Assembly: GCF_019925205.1 (NCBI RefSeq)
Contig: NC_083567.1
Location: 18,352,001-18,416,000 of the forward strand
From: Metopolophium dirhodum
Lineage: Eukaryota; Arthropoda; Insecta; Hemiptera; Aphididae
Length of the DNA stretch: 64,000 bases
Direction: 5' to 3'
Positions 24,020-36,474 of this stretch are shown piece after piece. How positions within the stretch are numbered: the stretch's first letter is position 1; every line of letters starts with the position of its first letter. The notes beneath the pieces were generated by a model. That model had not been told where the DNA came from, ran no database searches, and saw only the letters and a program-made list of their open reading frames with translations. Made by a program: the position numbers and the translations under genes.

Positions 24020-24385
24020 CCTGCAAACCCTATTAATTTTTCATCAAAACGATCGTAGCGACTGACAAAAATAAAGTACTTCTAGAAGTTATATTTAAAA
24101 AAGGTAAAGATGTTTTAATTGGTCAACAAGTCTACTTTGCATAGGTCGGAGCATATTTTTTATATTTTAGATATTTTTGAATATATTCAATACTAAAAAT
24201 TTATAAATTTATAAAATGTAAAATATTTACTCTCGTCAAGAATTTGCTAAAATTGAAAAAGTGCTCTGACCGATGCAAAGAAGACTTGTTTATCAACACA
24301 AACATCTTTACATTTTTTAAATCGAACCACTAGAAGTACCTTAATTTCTGTCAGTGCGACGGCTATTTCACGTCCATAAATTGGT
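24020..24385. repeat. Inverted repeat with coding-like arms
   Basis: The arm 24045-24165 matches 24240-24365 in reverse complement, at roughly three quarters identity by eye, with a spacer of about 75 bases. Paired landmarks are CGACTGACA.AAAT.AAGTACTTCTAG, AAATGTAAAGATGTTT (GGTAAAGATGTTT in the other arm), AACAAGTCT.CTTTGCAT and GGTC.GAGCA. The right arm lies in a 124-residue minus-strand frame (24247-24621) whose text includes AVALTEIKVLLVVRFKK. I do not recognise a family. A transcript through both arms would fold into a long hairpin. Confidence 0.55.
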
Positions 24386-26679
24386 TTTGAATATTTTGAT
24401 TTAGACATTGAATGACTTGTGCATGTGCGTCCGTGCGACCATAAACCAGATAAGAAATAACAATGTATTGAAAATAGATGTGGGTCACGAGTGATGGTAG
24501 TGGAGTATACACACACTAATGAACATTTAATACACACACAAAGACGATCAGTAATCCCAGGAACAAAATATTGCCTAAACACAACTCCTCGAAAATGATA
24601 TATTTGCAGGGGCCTAAACATATTATACTATAATCTTTAAAAGAGAATCTAGCTCAATTTGAGGTTCCCCATAAGTTATTATTACAGTGCCGTCTGTGAT
24701 AGTTTAATCGTGCGACTCATTACGGTGGTTTTTTCATGCGGGTTGTCGTATGACTTTGGTCTCCTTATTCTAGTCTTCATCATTAAGCCGCTGGGTTGAA
24801 GAGATGTCTTCGCCCGCATATACTCATAGTTCACTAATTAATATAATATATAATCTTGGTTTCTACACACGTTATAATATTTCTGTCTTCGTAGCCAACG
24901 CACACCCGTGAACATTGTAAATTTTAGTTGATTGGCCGATCAATGCTAAAGAATAGCGGGAAATGAAACAAATTGGAAATTATTTTTATAACGGATATAT
25001 TAATATTATAAGTACACTATATATATATACATATAGTTGTTTATAGTTTATACTTCATACAAACATAATTTATTTATTTAAACTTTTTTAAACTTCAGAA
25101 ATTTGTTCGAATTTTAAAATATAAATACATTTTCATTTGGTGATGAATTGGTCAATATTAAAATTAATATACGGTTTCTCGTCTTACTTTTAATATCCAC
25201 TGAAATTATAACAACATTTTTTATTTTAATAATATTTTTTTAATTTAGTTTTCACACTTATCAAAGATAATCCTTCATATTTTAGATTTTAATAGTATGT
25301 GGTATATATTGGATTTCTTAATGAGAAATTGTTAATTCATAATTATCTTCCATATACCACAATAATAAACCTATATTTATACCTATTTTAGTATTGATTA
25401 AGTCTAATTTGTACAGATATGATCACTGTTTTTTTTTTTTAATATTCTCAGCAATTTCGTCTTTTACATAGTATTTAAAATTCGTTGCCTAACAATAATA
25501 TTAGACAATCCAAGCAGGCGATGTTGTTGCCATGTTTTCTTATGATTAGCTTTCAAAGTTTGCGAAATTCGTCAAAATCTTAAATACACCGTTTTTGCGC
25601 TATGTGCATTGGCCACTACCGGTTTCTGTATGATGAACCATGATGATAGATTAAAATAATAGTTATCGTCAATAATGTAACTACCTATTTGTAATTCTTT
25701 AGAACTCATAAAATAAATTATATTATAATATTAGTTCTTAAGAACATAAGCACACCTATATATTATCATTTAATTAAACTATTTTTAACTTAAGAATATT
25801 TTTCGTATAATAAATACATTCTCTTTCGGTAATAAATTGTACAATATTAATATTAATATACAGTTTTTGGCTTACACTCATCGTGCTCTGAAATTATAAG
25901 AATATTTATTATTTTAATAGTATTTATTTAATAATAATTTATGTTTAGTTATCAGACTTATCAAAGGTAATCATTCACATTTAAGATTTTAAGAGAATGT
26001 GGTGGTATAACGTGTTAAATTTATAATGACTGGATGATTTTGTTTTTGTATTACATATTATGTTAAATTATTATAGTCTGTTATCATGTTTTTGACATCA
26101 AAACATCAACTACAATCTTCAAAAATGATTCAAACTCAATATGAGGTTCCCAATAAGTTGCTCCTACAGTACGTTTAGGTATAGTTGAAAATGTTAAAAA
26201 TAGGTAAATTATTGCAATTTTATTTTATATAAATTTTAAGTTTTAATATTTTGATAAATGTGATATTAAAATGAGAAATTATTTTACGTTGAACGATTAT
26301 TATTTTTTTGACGTCACTTAAGTACACTAGTACAGTGCGTATCAAGTGCGGAAAGTAAGCTATTTTTCCTGCACGAGCTACACATACTATTTTTTGTCAT
26401 ATGCTTCTGCGTTAATTATTCATTAAATAGGTGTAAATAGGTGTATTTAATTTAGTCCACAATATTTATAAAAATATATTATTAAAAAATCAAATTTACC
26501 CCATTATAAAAATCTACACTTATAATAAAATCGATTTTAATCGTTCAAAATATATTTATTAATACCTCTATACTTTATTTTGAAAATGATTACACATACT
26601 TGTGTGTACTTGTCTAGTTGGCTGTAGATCGCGTAATTAGCACCATTAATTATTCTTCTTGGCGTTCGCTTAAATATAA

Positions 26680-27135
26680 TATTTGACTGAACAATTTGAC
26701 GCGGTCCCGCGTAATAGCTGTTTGAATTCAAATAGCCTTTTACGCGGAAAGCCACGCAGCACTTCTCAAACAAACCGCAAATCGACGACGGACGGCGCCG
26801 GCGCGCGTCACCCGCGCCGTGAACCGTCGGCCGGCCGTTGGGTGAACCGGATTGTAATGTCACTAGTTTTTGACGACCGACACGACACGGTCGACTTGCG
26901 CCCGGTAGTCGCATCACCCATCGACTGTAGATTTCGAATACAGTGTGCTTACAGATTGTTCTTTTTTCCCTCTATATTGTTTTATTTTTTGCGTTTACGC
27001 TGTAAATAAACGCGCAGGTTCAAAGAACAATCAACCGTTGTGTCGTTTTTTCTTTTTTTTTTCCTTTTTTTTGTGTTCACTTGGTCAGCAGACCCGTCAC
27101 CACCCCATCCTCGCGGCGGCTCCCCACAGGACCTC
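26680..27135. other. GC-rich island, unassigned
   Basis: The stretch 26690-27130 is markedly GC-rich and CpG-rich within AT-rich DNA. A plus-strand AATAAA lies at 27005, followed by T-rich runs (27040-27070). Overlapping open frames on both strands (26537-27169) show no recognisable domain. The form (GC-rich body, AATAAA, then U5-like text) would fit a solo LTR beginning near TGTAATGTCAC (26853), or a promoter-type CpG island. No second copy is present to decide. Confidence 0.4.
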
Positions 27136-27179
27136 GTCAAATTGTCAACTTAATTTTAAATTGGTCTAAACTACTCTGG

Positions 27180-27315
27180 GCTAAACGGGAATCATATGGA
27201 AACAAAATTTTGGCAAAACGGGCTACGCCCTAATGAACTATAGTTAGTTATTCGAACCGGCGACGGTGCGTGTTTGCACTGACGCTGTTGTCCACTTGGC
27301 CACTTCCATTTGACC
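27180..27315 (-). repeat. tRNA-derived SINE candidate, minus strand
   Basis: On the minus strand an A-box-like GTGGCCAAGTGGA (27291-27303) is followed 32 bases later by a B-box-like GGTTCGAATAA (27248-27258). The A box with GTGGCC.AGTGG resembles serine or leucine tRNA. The body continues GGGCGTAGCCCGTTTTGCC. A real tRNA would need GGTTCGAATCC and paired arms, which are lacking, so a SINE head or tRNA pseudogene is more likely. Confidence 0.5.
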
Positions 27316-28019
27316 ACCCAGCACTTATGGTGATTTAAAATTTACCTTCCGACACTCTTTGAGATTTCCATTTATCGCCCGTCCCTATTCCCACTTTACC
27401 GACCACTCGAGAAAAAAGCCGCTTTCGCACTTAACATAATATTATTATATTGTTATAGTTAATTGAAACATAAAAATATTTAAATTAAATTCAAGCTATT
27501 CTATTCACGAAGCTATTTATTTTCAGCAATCTAAGCAGGTGGAGTTGTTATCATGTTTCACTTATGATTGTCTTTAAAATGTGTGAAATTTTTCAAAACC
27601 ATAAAATACACTATTGTTCTGCTTAAAGCATTGTCAACTACCCCTATATTGTGATTGTTCAAAATGTAGTTATTGTCAATGATTTAACTATTTATTATTC
27701 TTAACAGCTTATCAAATCAATTATATGTTTATTAACTTTTATTAGATTATACAGGCATATCATTTAATTAGACATTTTTAAACATTAAATGTTTCTTCTA
27801 ATTATAAATACAAAGTATTTTAATGGCTAATCGTGAAATATTAAAAACGAATATACGATTTCTAGTCTTACTTGATTTTATTACTGAAATTATAAGAACA
27901 TTTATTATTTTAATAATATTATTTAAGTTTAATTATTAGTTATTACACTTATCGAAGATAATACTTCACAATTTTGGATTCTGAAAATAATCTAGGGATG
28001 CCATATTATGTTATTTAGT

Positions 28020-28975
28020 TTGGGGCACTTTTCGATAAATTACTTAAGTAATTTGTAATTGGTAATTGATTACATAATGGTGATGTAATTTGTAGTTGGT
28101 CGTGAATTATATAATATGTATGTAACTTATTAATTAGGCACCTAACCTAACCTAACAACAATTACCAACCATTACTTTCTTGTATAAATTTAAAGTACCT
28201 AAGTCAGAGATTTACAATTCAAAGTTTATACCTACTGATAAATGTAATGATTAGGTACTAATAAATACACGAATATTATCACCAAATGTGTTTAATATGC
28301 TATAGCATAAATTTTATCGAACAGTCGGCACCGATCCTGAAATATTATTATGTTATAAACATTGTACATAATATGTGGTATTGTACTATATTATGTTCTA
28401 TATTATGTTCTATGGGTAAATCGACAATCGTACACTACATTGTACAGGCAATAGTACTCATCTCATCGTCATTCGTCGCTGATTAGCGCCTCAAATATTA
28501 ATACATTATACACTCAGCCCAAAATTTTTTTTATTCTGATTTAAAATGTAATTATTTTACGTTTTCCTTATTTATTGATAAGTAAGTAACTACTGTTTAT
28601 TCCCTTGTTTACTATAATGAATGCCAGTAAATTTTATCGTCATCAAAAATATATCAATCAACTAATTTTCGATTGAACTTTTTTTACGGTTAAGAATCAC
28701 CGATTTTGACCCACGCGGTGTATCCGTTGATGAGTTCATTTTTTAATAATGTATGTCACCAATACGTATTGTATTGAATTACAAATATAACAATTTTTCA
28801 AATGTAAAAATGAAATTACAAAATTACAAAAATTACAAAAAAAGTTTAAAATTTTAAACAACTACCCTCTTGTTAAACAATTATTCATTCTTTACAATAC
28901 TAATCTTTCTTCGTCAACACTGGTAGAGAGATTGTTTTCTCTTGCTGCCTTTATAATGGAACCTAGGTAACCTAC
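28020..28975 (+). pseudogene. Decayed hAT remnant
   Basis: At 28881-28970 the plus strand reads LFILYNTNLSSSTLVERLFS followed by LAAFIMEPR. This fits the hAT dimerisation motif (F..YNT.LPSSA.VERLFS.A) and is close to the C-terminus of the better preserved element at 56.6-60.5 kb. Upstream text near 28030-28100 (AAATTACTTAAGTAATTTGTAATTGG) resembles the subterminal GTAA/TTAC-rich region of that same element. This is therefore probably a relic of a related hAT. No ends or target duplication could be fixed. Confidence 0.5.
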
Positions 28976-29099
28976 TTATTGTGATCAGTTGTCTCACGAA
29001 TGATTTGAAATACTGTAGAGGGTCCTCAGTTCGGACCTCATGCTAGAGACTAAATTTGTTGTGTTTTGTTTTTTGTTTTTTAAGCACATTGGTCATTGA

Positions 29100-30400
29100 A
29101 AATTTATGCTATGGGAGGCTACGAGACTCAACAGAGCTCAAGTTCATTAAATTTGTTGTGATCTTTAACGGAGATTATTTTAATTTAAATTGTCGTGATC
29201 TTTAACAGATATTATATTAAAAACTAATTTTATTATTTTAATTTTTTTTTTTTGTGATCTTTAACTGATATATTTATTAAAAACTCTGAGTTTATGCAAA
29301 GTGCCTCACATTCTACTTCAATATTATATTAGAACATTTTATATTTATACAATATACATATACCTAGTTTGGATTTATTATATGAATGTACTTTATGTAT
29401 ATTGCACATGTTTATACTCTTACTCACCTTTTTCAGTACAATATGTTTCTGGAGTATTTATGGGATCTATTTATAACAAATAAAATATTATGTTATTTAG
29501 TTAGGTTGGCTTTATTACTTGTTACATTATAAACTTAAAAAGACAAACACAACTATAATACAATACATATTATGGTACAAATTCAATATATTATTTTTAA
29601 AAAATAGATACATTTAAGAATAATACTTACATATCAATTTTGTATAATAGATAACACCATATAATCGTCTAAAGTACCCTGCCAGTAATGTTACATGAAT
29701 AATAAAATTAATTAATAACATATATGATGTAAAATCAAAAAATTAAAATAGTTATTTTATATGAAATAATTTATATCTTCTATTCATTACGTAAAATGTA
29801 TTATTTATTCGTGGCTTAAAAGTTTATTGACCTAATTGAATTACCTATATCATTAACTATAAATTATATTATAGAATCCATTATATTAATATATTAGTGT
29901 TATTAGTTTATTCACTCCAAATAGCATTTAAACGTGGTTACAGAAAGTTCCAATTGATTATTTAAAGTTAAAGATAACATTTGAAATTATAATATATCAG
30001 AACATAATTTATATATTCTACTATGATAGTTGTTATAATTGGTTAAAATACATACAAATAAATATATTATTGAGTATTGATAGAAGACTAATTCACGTAA
30101 CCTGAGGACTAAGAATTTAGTAGTATGTTCTGGATTAATTTAAAAAACAAAATTACAACTAAATGGAACCAAACATGATGTGATATTACCTATTGTGCAT
30201 AACTACATACTACGGCACAGAATTTCAATACATAGATAGAACATACATATATAATAATATTTAACGAATAATGTGGTAGATCATTTTAAAATTGAATGTG
30301 AAACTTTTAATAGTCAAAATAAAACTGATTGAGATGGTTAAAAAAATATATTATTGTTTTAAAAAAAAACTATTGGTCGAACGTGGAGCAATTTTGTCTC
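29100..30400. other. AT-rich sequence, nothing recognised
   Basis: No gene or element is recognised. Small open frames (28286-28486 and 29301-29483) are composed of low-complexity hydrophobic and tyrosine codons that AT-rich DNA produces by chance. Confidence 0.45.
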
Positions 30401-30571
30401 CAACAATGTTCGCAACGACTCTTCTAAGCTGCACGGCGGGCGTAGAAACTTCAATGAGCTGATTTCCCCCCCCCTCCTCCTTCTGTGGTTCTACCACAAC
30501 AAGTTCACCGGCGGTCTTGCAACCGGTTCTCCTATTTTTGTCTTTTTCTGACGGGTTGAACCGAACGTAAC

Positions 30572-30835
30572 GTGGCGCTCGTTAACCTTCATGCGTGCCA
30601 CCGCCAAACCTCGTGTGGTCATGAAATATGTGATCAGCAAATAGACCTTACACTCATAGACGGAACATTACAGGTGGCGTGGTTGGCTGGAGCTACGGTC
30701 TTAGAAGATAAGGTCGGACAACTATACATTTTCAGCATTCCGCTTAGTGAGGCAAAGCAATTTAAAAATTTGGCCGCTGTACAATTGAATGCTGCCCTGC
30801 AGACTTTTTTTGATGTTATGGCTTTCGAATTATAG
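30572..30835 (+). CDS. Unrecognised 87-residue open frame
   Basis: The frame lies in a patch (30420-30835) less AT-rich than its surroundings. The C-terminal 60 residues look protein-like: LIDGTLQVAWLAGATVLEDK, then VGQLYIFSIPLSEAKQFKNL and AAVQLNAALQTFFDVMAFEL, with balanced composition and alternating hydrophobic pattern. The N-terminus is Cys/His-rich (HACHRQTSCGHEICDQQ) but the spacing fits no finger I know. I do not recognise the family. No splice sites, promoter or partner gene were identified, so it may be a gene fragment or part of a mobile element. It lies 57 bp left of a hAT MITE. Confidence 0.3.
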   Translation: MALVNLHACHRQTSCGHEICDQQIDLTLIDGTLQVAWLAGATVLEDKVGQLYIFSIPLSEAKQFKNLAAVQLNAALQTFFDVMAFEL

Positions 30836-30892
30836 TATTTTTACACGTTTAAAATAACCTTCGACCATATTATAAACTATCTAGTTTATATG

Positions 30893-31715
30893 CAGTCTTG
30901 TTAAGAATATTTTTCAAATGTATTCAGAATACGTATTTGAATACTTGGTGTAATTTGGATTTAAAATACGTATTCAAATACTTTCTTTTAAAAGTATTCA
31001 AAATACTTACAAAAATACTATATTTTAAAATCAATTCAATGACTAGTCGACTATAACCACTACTACCTATGCCATGAAGTACTATTATTGAATAGTTTCT
31101 AAGCAAACCAAACCCTCTTATGTAGGTATCCCTCCATCTATTGTGCTTCTTGTAAACAAGATTGTAATACAGATTGTAGGTACAAATTAAAATAAATATG
31201 AAAAAAAAGTTCAATAACATTAATACCAATATTATAAATTCAAATTATAAACTACTACCACAGTACCACCCATTAAATAAGAAGAAATACTAGGTATTTA
31301 AAGATTCAAGATAAATGCCAATCCAACCAGTGGTGGTCATTGTCTTGTATGCCATGGTATAGTATATGTAACTATGGGAGTGAGGAGCCCACAGGGGTTT
31401 CAGTGTTCAGTCATTCTGTTATCAACTTGTATTTTGGCGAACCCTTATTTATAAATTATCAGAGGTTAGAACCATTTTAAAATTATATTTTAGAAATAAC
31501 ATTTAAAATATTACATTTCAAATTATAAGTAATTGGAGTTTGGACTTAGGAGTAGACCCCGAGAATGAAAAAAAGTATTTAGTATTCTAGAAAAAAAATA
31601 CAAATAAAAAATATATTTTAAGTATTTAAAATACATCGGTCAAAAAGTATTTGATAAGCATTTGATATACAAAAAAAGTATTTAAATACAAGTATTCGAA
31701 TACTTAATAAGACTG
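30893..31715. mobile_element. hAT-type MITE, 823 bp, rich in GTATTCGAATAC words
   Basis: The ends CAGTCTTGTTAAGAATAT (left) and CAGTCTTATTAAGTATTC (from the right) are inverted repeats. Exact 8-bp direct repeats TTTATATG flank it (30885-30892 and 31716-31723). Both subterminal regions contain many copies of GTATT(C/T)(G/A)AATAC or its parts, as tandem palindromic words. The interior is non-coding; the open frame at 30924-31229 is low-complexity and not credible. Confidence 0.88.
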
Positions 31716-31729
31716 TTTATATGGTGGAA

Positions 31730-34180
31730 GAAAATAATATAACAATATAGCCCATACAAATAACCCCGAATGTCATATAAATATTGTTCTTAACCTCAAA
31801 ATTAGAGCAACCGGCAGCGCTTTTGCGGAAACTTGGGAAATGTTTTTACCTCATTAAGAGGAAATAATGTAATAGGTGGAAGGTTGGAAGTTGTCCGACC
31901 TTATATACTAAGACTGTGGCTGGAGCGGTCACATCATCATGGCAGTGTTGTACAACATAAAATATATTTTTCACATATTATTATATTTATACAATATAGA
32001 TTATTAAAACACAAAATTAAAAATTAATATTTTTAAAATAAGTATAATACTATCTATACTTATATACTATCTATTCATCAACGGATACGTTTTGTCCGCT
32101 GCCCCAGTTCCAACGAAGGATAATCAACTACTGCAACAGGTAGCTGTTTCTGTCGTCGTTCAGGTCACAATAATATATAATAAGTTCATACACGTGTTCT
32201 GTGCACCAGAAAGCAGGTTTTATTTATATTATGTAATTATAAACTGTCACGGTTTGATTTAATTTTTAAGAACTATTATTTGGACGCCCGTAATCTTATT
32301 TGTCATAATATTTTAATAATGTCAAGTTTTTTTCTCGAAGACGATGTAAAGTGGGAAATATCCAATACTTTTATACAATTTTTATTCTTCTCTATACGCA
32401 AAAATAAGTTAAAATTGAAATTTTTTATTATTTTACATCTAAAGTATTAAAGGAACCACATTCTAAATTTCAAGTTCATACATTTGTAATTTTGTGAAAA
32501 AGTAATAAATTGCGTTAAAACAGTGGAATTTTATTTTATTTTACTATAAAGATGGCGCCACTAGTGTATTTTTAACACAAACTATTCTGGACAGATGGTA
32601 CTATTACGTTTGTATTTTCGTTACCCAGATTTCCGCCTTTTCCAGGAGATTTTTGTACAAACTTTGTCCTGACAATTACGAAAAAAGAAATCGCCATCAA
32701 GCCGCTTCATGTGATCAGTTAACGTATTATTATGTATTACATTCGGCATTTCATATGTATTAATATAGATTAAACAGTTTTATTTTAAATTAGATTGTTT
32801 AATTACTAAGTATTACATTAAAATATAATTTACCAAATTCTTCGTCGTTAGGTAAATCACAGGCAAACAAATCTTTCTCCACATTTTCTTGTAATTCAAA
32901 ATAATTCGGTATTTTTTGCACTATTTCATGATAATATGCAAATGTAAATTAACGCATCATTTATGAAAAAACAAATTTTATAAAAATAATATTAATTATT
33001 TCCATTTATTTAGTGGCACCAGCTAAGGATGTTTGTAATTAATAATGTAATGGACTTTGTTTTTTATTTAAAAATAGTCGTTTGGCATCCTTTTATTTAT
33101 AAATACTAACTCTCTAAATTACTTACTATACTGATTTACAAAACAGTAATTTGCAAATCCAAAATTATCTGTTTATATATCAAACGTTAATTACTTTCGC
33201 AGGTTGTATATAATGTACACAGTCGTTATAAAATATTACACTTTTACGTATTTTATCTAGTTGAATTTTTCAAAATTTCGTTTGACTACACATTATAAAA
33301 CATACAATAAGTATACCAAAAGTCTTTGTTATCCATAAAGCTATACTTACATTTAACCCCATATTTGTTTAATGCTTCTGTTAGTAATTTTACAACATAA
33401 AAAAAATTAGCAAACATACAATTTATTTTAAATAAATATTTATGAAAGTTATAATTAAATAAAAAATAACTAAAGTTAATTCTAACCCTCGTTAATCTAA
33501 TTACGACCACAGGGGTGCTTTTAGAAATATCAGTAGTTTAAAAGAAAATGTAAGTACCTATGTACCTGACTGATAATAGTGAATGAATATTGAAACACAT
33601 ATTGGAACAAAATAAAGCATGAACGTATAGTTGAAATATTGTATTTAAAAGTATGCCCAGTACATATATTTAAGGCACTTTATCATAGGTGTGTTTGTAC
33701 TATAATATTATACAAATACATTTTAAAATGTATAATCTATATAATTTACTGATATGAAGTCCCTTACTTTCGCATTCTAAAAGATAAAAAAAACTTCATT
33801 AAATAAATCATTGGTTATTTAAAATTGATGAATGTAGTTTATTGGATATTACATAGGTATATATTCAGGGGCGATTTTACGGTGGTGTGGGGGGGGTTTG
33901 ACACCCCCCAAATGTCGGAACTGTAAGTACTAGTCGGCAATTTTTAGAATTCGCTAAATGTAATGTATAAAGAGATCATTGAAACTTCCATATTATTAAT
34001 AAGTAAAACTAATACACATTAAGCATGAAGTATCAACATATTATAGTTTACTCGTAATAAATATGCTACGTTATTTTCGGCAGTCGGATAATCAAAGATT
34101 AAGTACCCAGAAGAGCTCAGACTATTGTGTTCTTGTAATTTAATTGTTTTCACTAATATTAAATATTAATGTCTAAAAAT
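31730..34180. other. Mostly AT-rich sequence without a supported gene
   Basis: Patches at 32080-32180 and 32550-32720 are less AT-rich but show no recognisable domain. A word shared in inverse orientation with 28700-28730 (TCATCAACGGATAC near 32076) suggests dispersed repeat ends. A hAT-like left end CAGGGGCGATTTTACGG begins at 33868 and has a G run at 33889-33896, but no matching right end was found. Confidence 0.4.
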
Positions 34181-34483
34181 AGAAATGGAAAATACCGATA
34201 TCGCGATCGGTACGCAACATTCCGCTGTCCGAAGCAGTCGGCTGTTTATCAATTCAAGATTCAAACTAAACCAATTCCAATATCCCCTAAAATTTTATAT
34301 TGTATGCATTAAATGTTCTTATTCGATTTTGACACGACGAGTGGCGACACGATTTATAATAATATTTTATATTTTTATTGTTATTATTATTATTAATAGT
34401 GGTTATGCAAGTTCGGCATTTGCTTCGATTACAATTTAATTTAAATATTTTAAATTTATTTGTGCAACAATTTTTGTTTAAAC

Positions 34484-35506
34484 ATGGAATCTAAACGTAA
34501 GCGTATTAAAATTGAATGTATCGATTGTGGTAGTGTTTTTAATAATGACTACAAATTAAAACACGAGCGTGATGTGCATAAGGGGGAAAAAGTTAAAATA
34601 CAACACTTTGGTGCTCCGAGCAACCCGTTTGCAGCATCGAAATCAAAAAAAAATAAGCAATTGGTAAGTATTTTTATTTTGAAACAAATGTACTATTTTA
34701 TATGCATTGTTATTGTTCTGTATTTAATATGTTTTATTTTTTTAGCAGGCTGAAGAAATTTGTGAACCACAGCCCAGATTATGCGATACCGTTCCACAGA
34801 CTATATAGTAGTGAAATAGTAAGTAATAAATTTGTTACTTAATATTTTTAATTTTTAAACAAATTTACTATTTTATATGCATTGTTATTGTTCTGTATTT
34901 AATATGTTTTATTTCTTTTAGCAGGCTGAAAAAATTTGTGAACCACATCCCAGATTATGCGATACCGTTCCACAGACCAGTAGTGAAATGTTAATTAGGT
35001 ATTATAACATATTTATAATTTTTAAAGAAATGTAGTCTACTTTGCATTTTTGTTGTAGCAGTCTTCAAGTAAAGTAGAACCATTTAATGAAGTTTCAGAA
35101 TCATCTCTACCTTCTACTAGTAAGTTATATTTGCAGTGTGTATCTTTAAAGTGTCACATGAGTAACAAAATAAAAATGATTTAATCATTTTTTTTTAGTT
35201 GATGGTGATAATGAAAATTCTTGTATTACCTGTGTTGGTCATTTAGAAGTCATCAAACAAGATTTTTCAGAATTGGTAATTGGTTTTGTCACCTTTCATT
35301 TAGTTCTCCAGTTACAACAGCTTCTAGTGAACGGACTTTTAGTAAGTTGAAACTTATAAAACATAATTTACGTTCTACAATGACTTCAAACCGTCTTAGC
35401 TCGTTGATGATATTGAGTTGTGAAAAAGATATTGTCGATAAATTATAGATATAGATTCTGTTGTCACAAAATGGTCTTTGGCCAAACAATGAAGAATAAA
35501 TATTTA
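34484..35506 (+). pseudogene. Plus-strand hAT-type gene remnant (ZMYM-like finger and dimerisation end)
   Basis: Exon 1 runs from ATG 34484 to a GTAAGT donor after 34663. It encodes a single zinc-finger-like unit, IECIDCGSVFNNDYKLKHER followed by DVHKGEK (C-x2-C, then H-x4-H), and GAPSNPFAASKSKKNK. Several short exons follow: 34746-34808, a duplicated copy from 34922, and one near 35060-35120, all with TTTTAG or GTAGCAG acceptors. The last exon (about 35200-35448) ends with SPVTTASSERTFSKLKLIKH followed by NLRSTMTSNRLSSLMIL, the hAT dimerisation motif. The RNase H-like catalytic core is missing, so this is an internally deleted copy. Its TIRs were not located. Confidence 0.65.
34682..35000 (+). 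repeat. Tandem 175-bp duplication containing a mini-exon
   Basis: The unit 34682-34856 is repeated from 34857. Both units contain ACTATTTTATATGCATTGTT, a T-rich tract, an AG acceptor and the exon-like text CAGGCTGAAGAAATTTGTGA (A for G in the second) through GCGATACCGTTCCACAGAC. The copies are highly similar, so the duplication is recent relative to the surrounding decay. The first copy has an inserted TATA and different 3' flank. Confidence 0.75.
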
Positions 35507-35810
35507 AAATAATTATATATAATTTAAATTATATTTTATAATTAAATATTAATTGTTTACTTTCTTTTATACAATGTTTTCATCATTATTTTGATGCATG
35601 TATTGGCTAATATAATACTTTAACATTTAAGAAATATAGTACATCACAAGTTATAGTTGACTATCAATGGATGTGATGGTTAGGGGTGGACTGGGAGTAT
35701 ATTAGCCCATATGGAGATGACAATAAGTCAAAAAGTAGATATCAAGAGCTAATAATAGCAAAATATACTCATTGCCAACGCATACTAAGCTGATAACTGA
35801 GTGATATAAG

Positions 35811-36474
35811 CAGTGGCGGCTCGTGGTTTGGACGACGCGACGATGGCACCCCCTACTAAAATTAATTAAATGAAGAAAATTAATTGTATAATATTCTTAA
35901 TTTTAAATTTTTAAAAAATATTGCAAATTTTTAAATAGTAAAATAGTTATAAGTTTCCTACTATAGTTACTACCTACTTTACATTTGTCTATTACATTAT
36001 TAATATTGTCGTGTGCGAACATTTAATTTGTTTCTCTGGTTTTTTCTCTCAGATACCAGGAGCATAATATGGGTACGCATGTACACACGAGCAGTGTTTG
36101 GACGACCGGCAGCGTCGTACAAGCAATATTTAGAATTCGTATATAATAACATATAAGAGACCGCAATCGTGTGCGTGCGGGTACGTTTATAGTTGCTGCG
36201 ATGTTATATACGGGTTTGGACGACCGGCAGCGTCGTCCATACAGTAAAATATTAATTATATACTACTATGTTGGGTAATTTATTTTTAAAATTAACAGCG
36301 TTGTCGGTTGCTAATCGCTATTATTATTTTAATTTCCATTTTCTACTACGACCAGCGACTATATAAAAATTAAGATGTATATTTTCGTATATTTAAATAA
36401 TTTGTTATACCTATGGCTACCGCTATTATATTTTAAGTCGCACCCCAACCACCAGCACCCACGAGCCGCCACTG
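35811..36474. mobile_element. hAT-type MITE, 664 bp
   Basis: The ends CAGTGGCGGCTCGTGG are perfect inverted repeats of 16 bases. Exact 8-bp direct repeats GATATAAG flank it (35803-35810 and 36475-36482). The interior is AT-rich with two GGACGACCGGCAGCGTCGT words (near 36100 and 36220), and no transposase. Confidence 0.92.

Larger units (their letters stand above)
21780..28000 (+). repeat. Five-copy direct repeat array
   Basis: Five copies of a roughly 230-bp block occur in the same orientation near 21780-22010, 23740-23970, 25055-25310, 25750-26020 and 27750-28000. Ordered landmarks are ATCATTTAATTAAAC (absent in the first), TATAAATACATTTT, GGTGATAAATTGT, AATATTAAAATTAATATACG, a TTTCT.GTCTTAC stretch, CACTGAAATTATAA.AACAT, TATTATTTTAATA and CACTTATCAAAGATAAT. 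Another block (AAGCAGRYGATRTTATTRCCATGTTTC..TTATGATT) precedes it near 23615, 25515 and 27530. A third (TCTTTAAAAGAGAAT/AACTCAAT.TGAGGTTCCC.ATAAGTT) occurs near 24640 and 26115. Other elements interrupt the array. Confidence 0.65.

Noticed and set aside
26537..27169. Overlapping open frames on both strands in the GC island
   Set aside because: GC-rich DNA lacks stop codons by composition; no motif, no homologous look, and both strands are open.
29000..29070. tRNA-like text with CAGTTCGGACCTC
   Set aside because: B-box match is poor and no A box was found.
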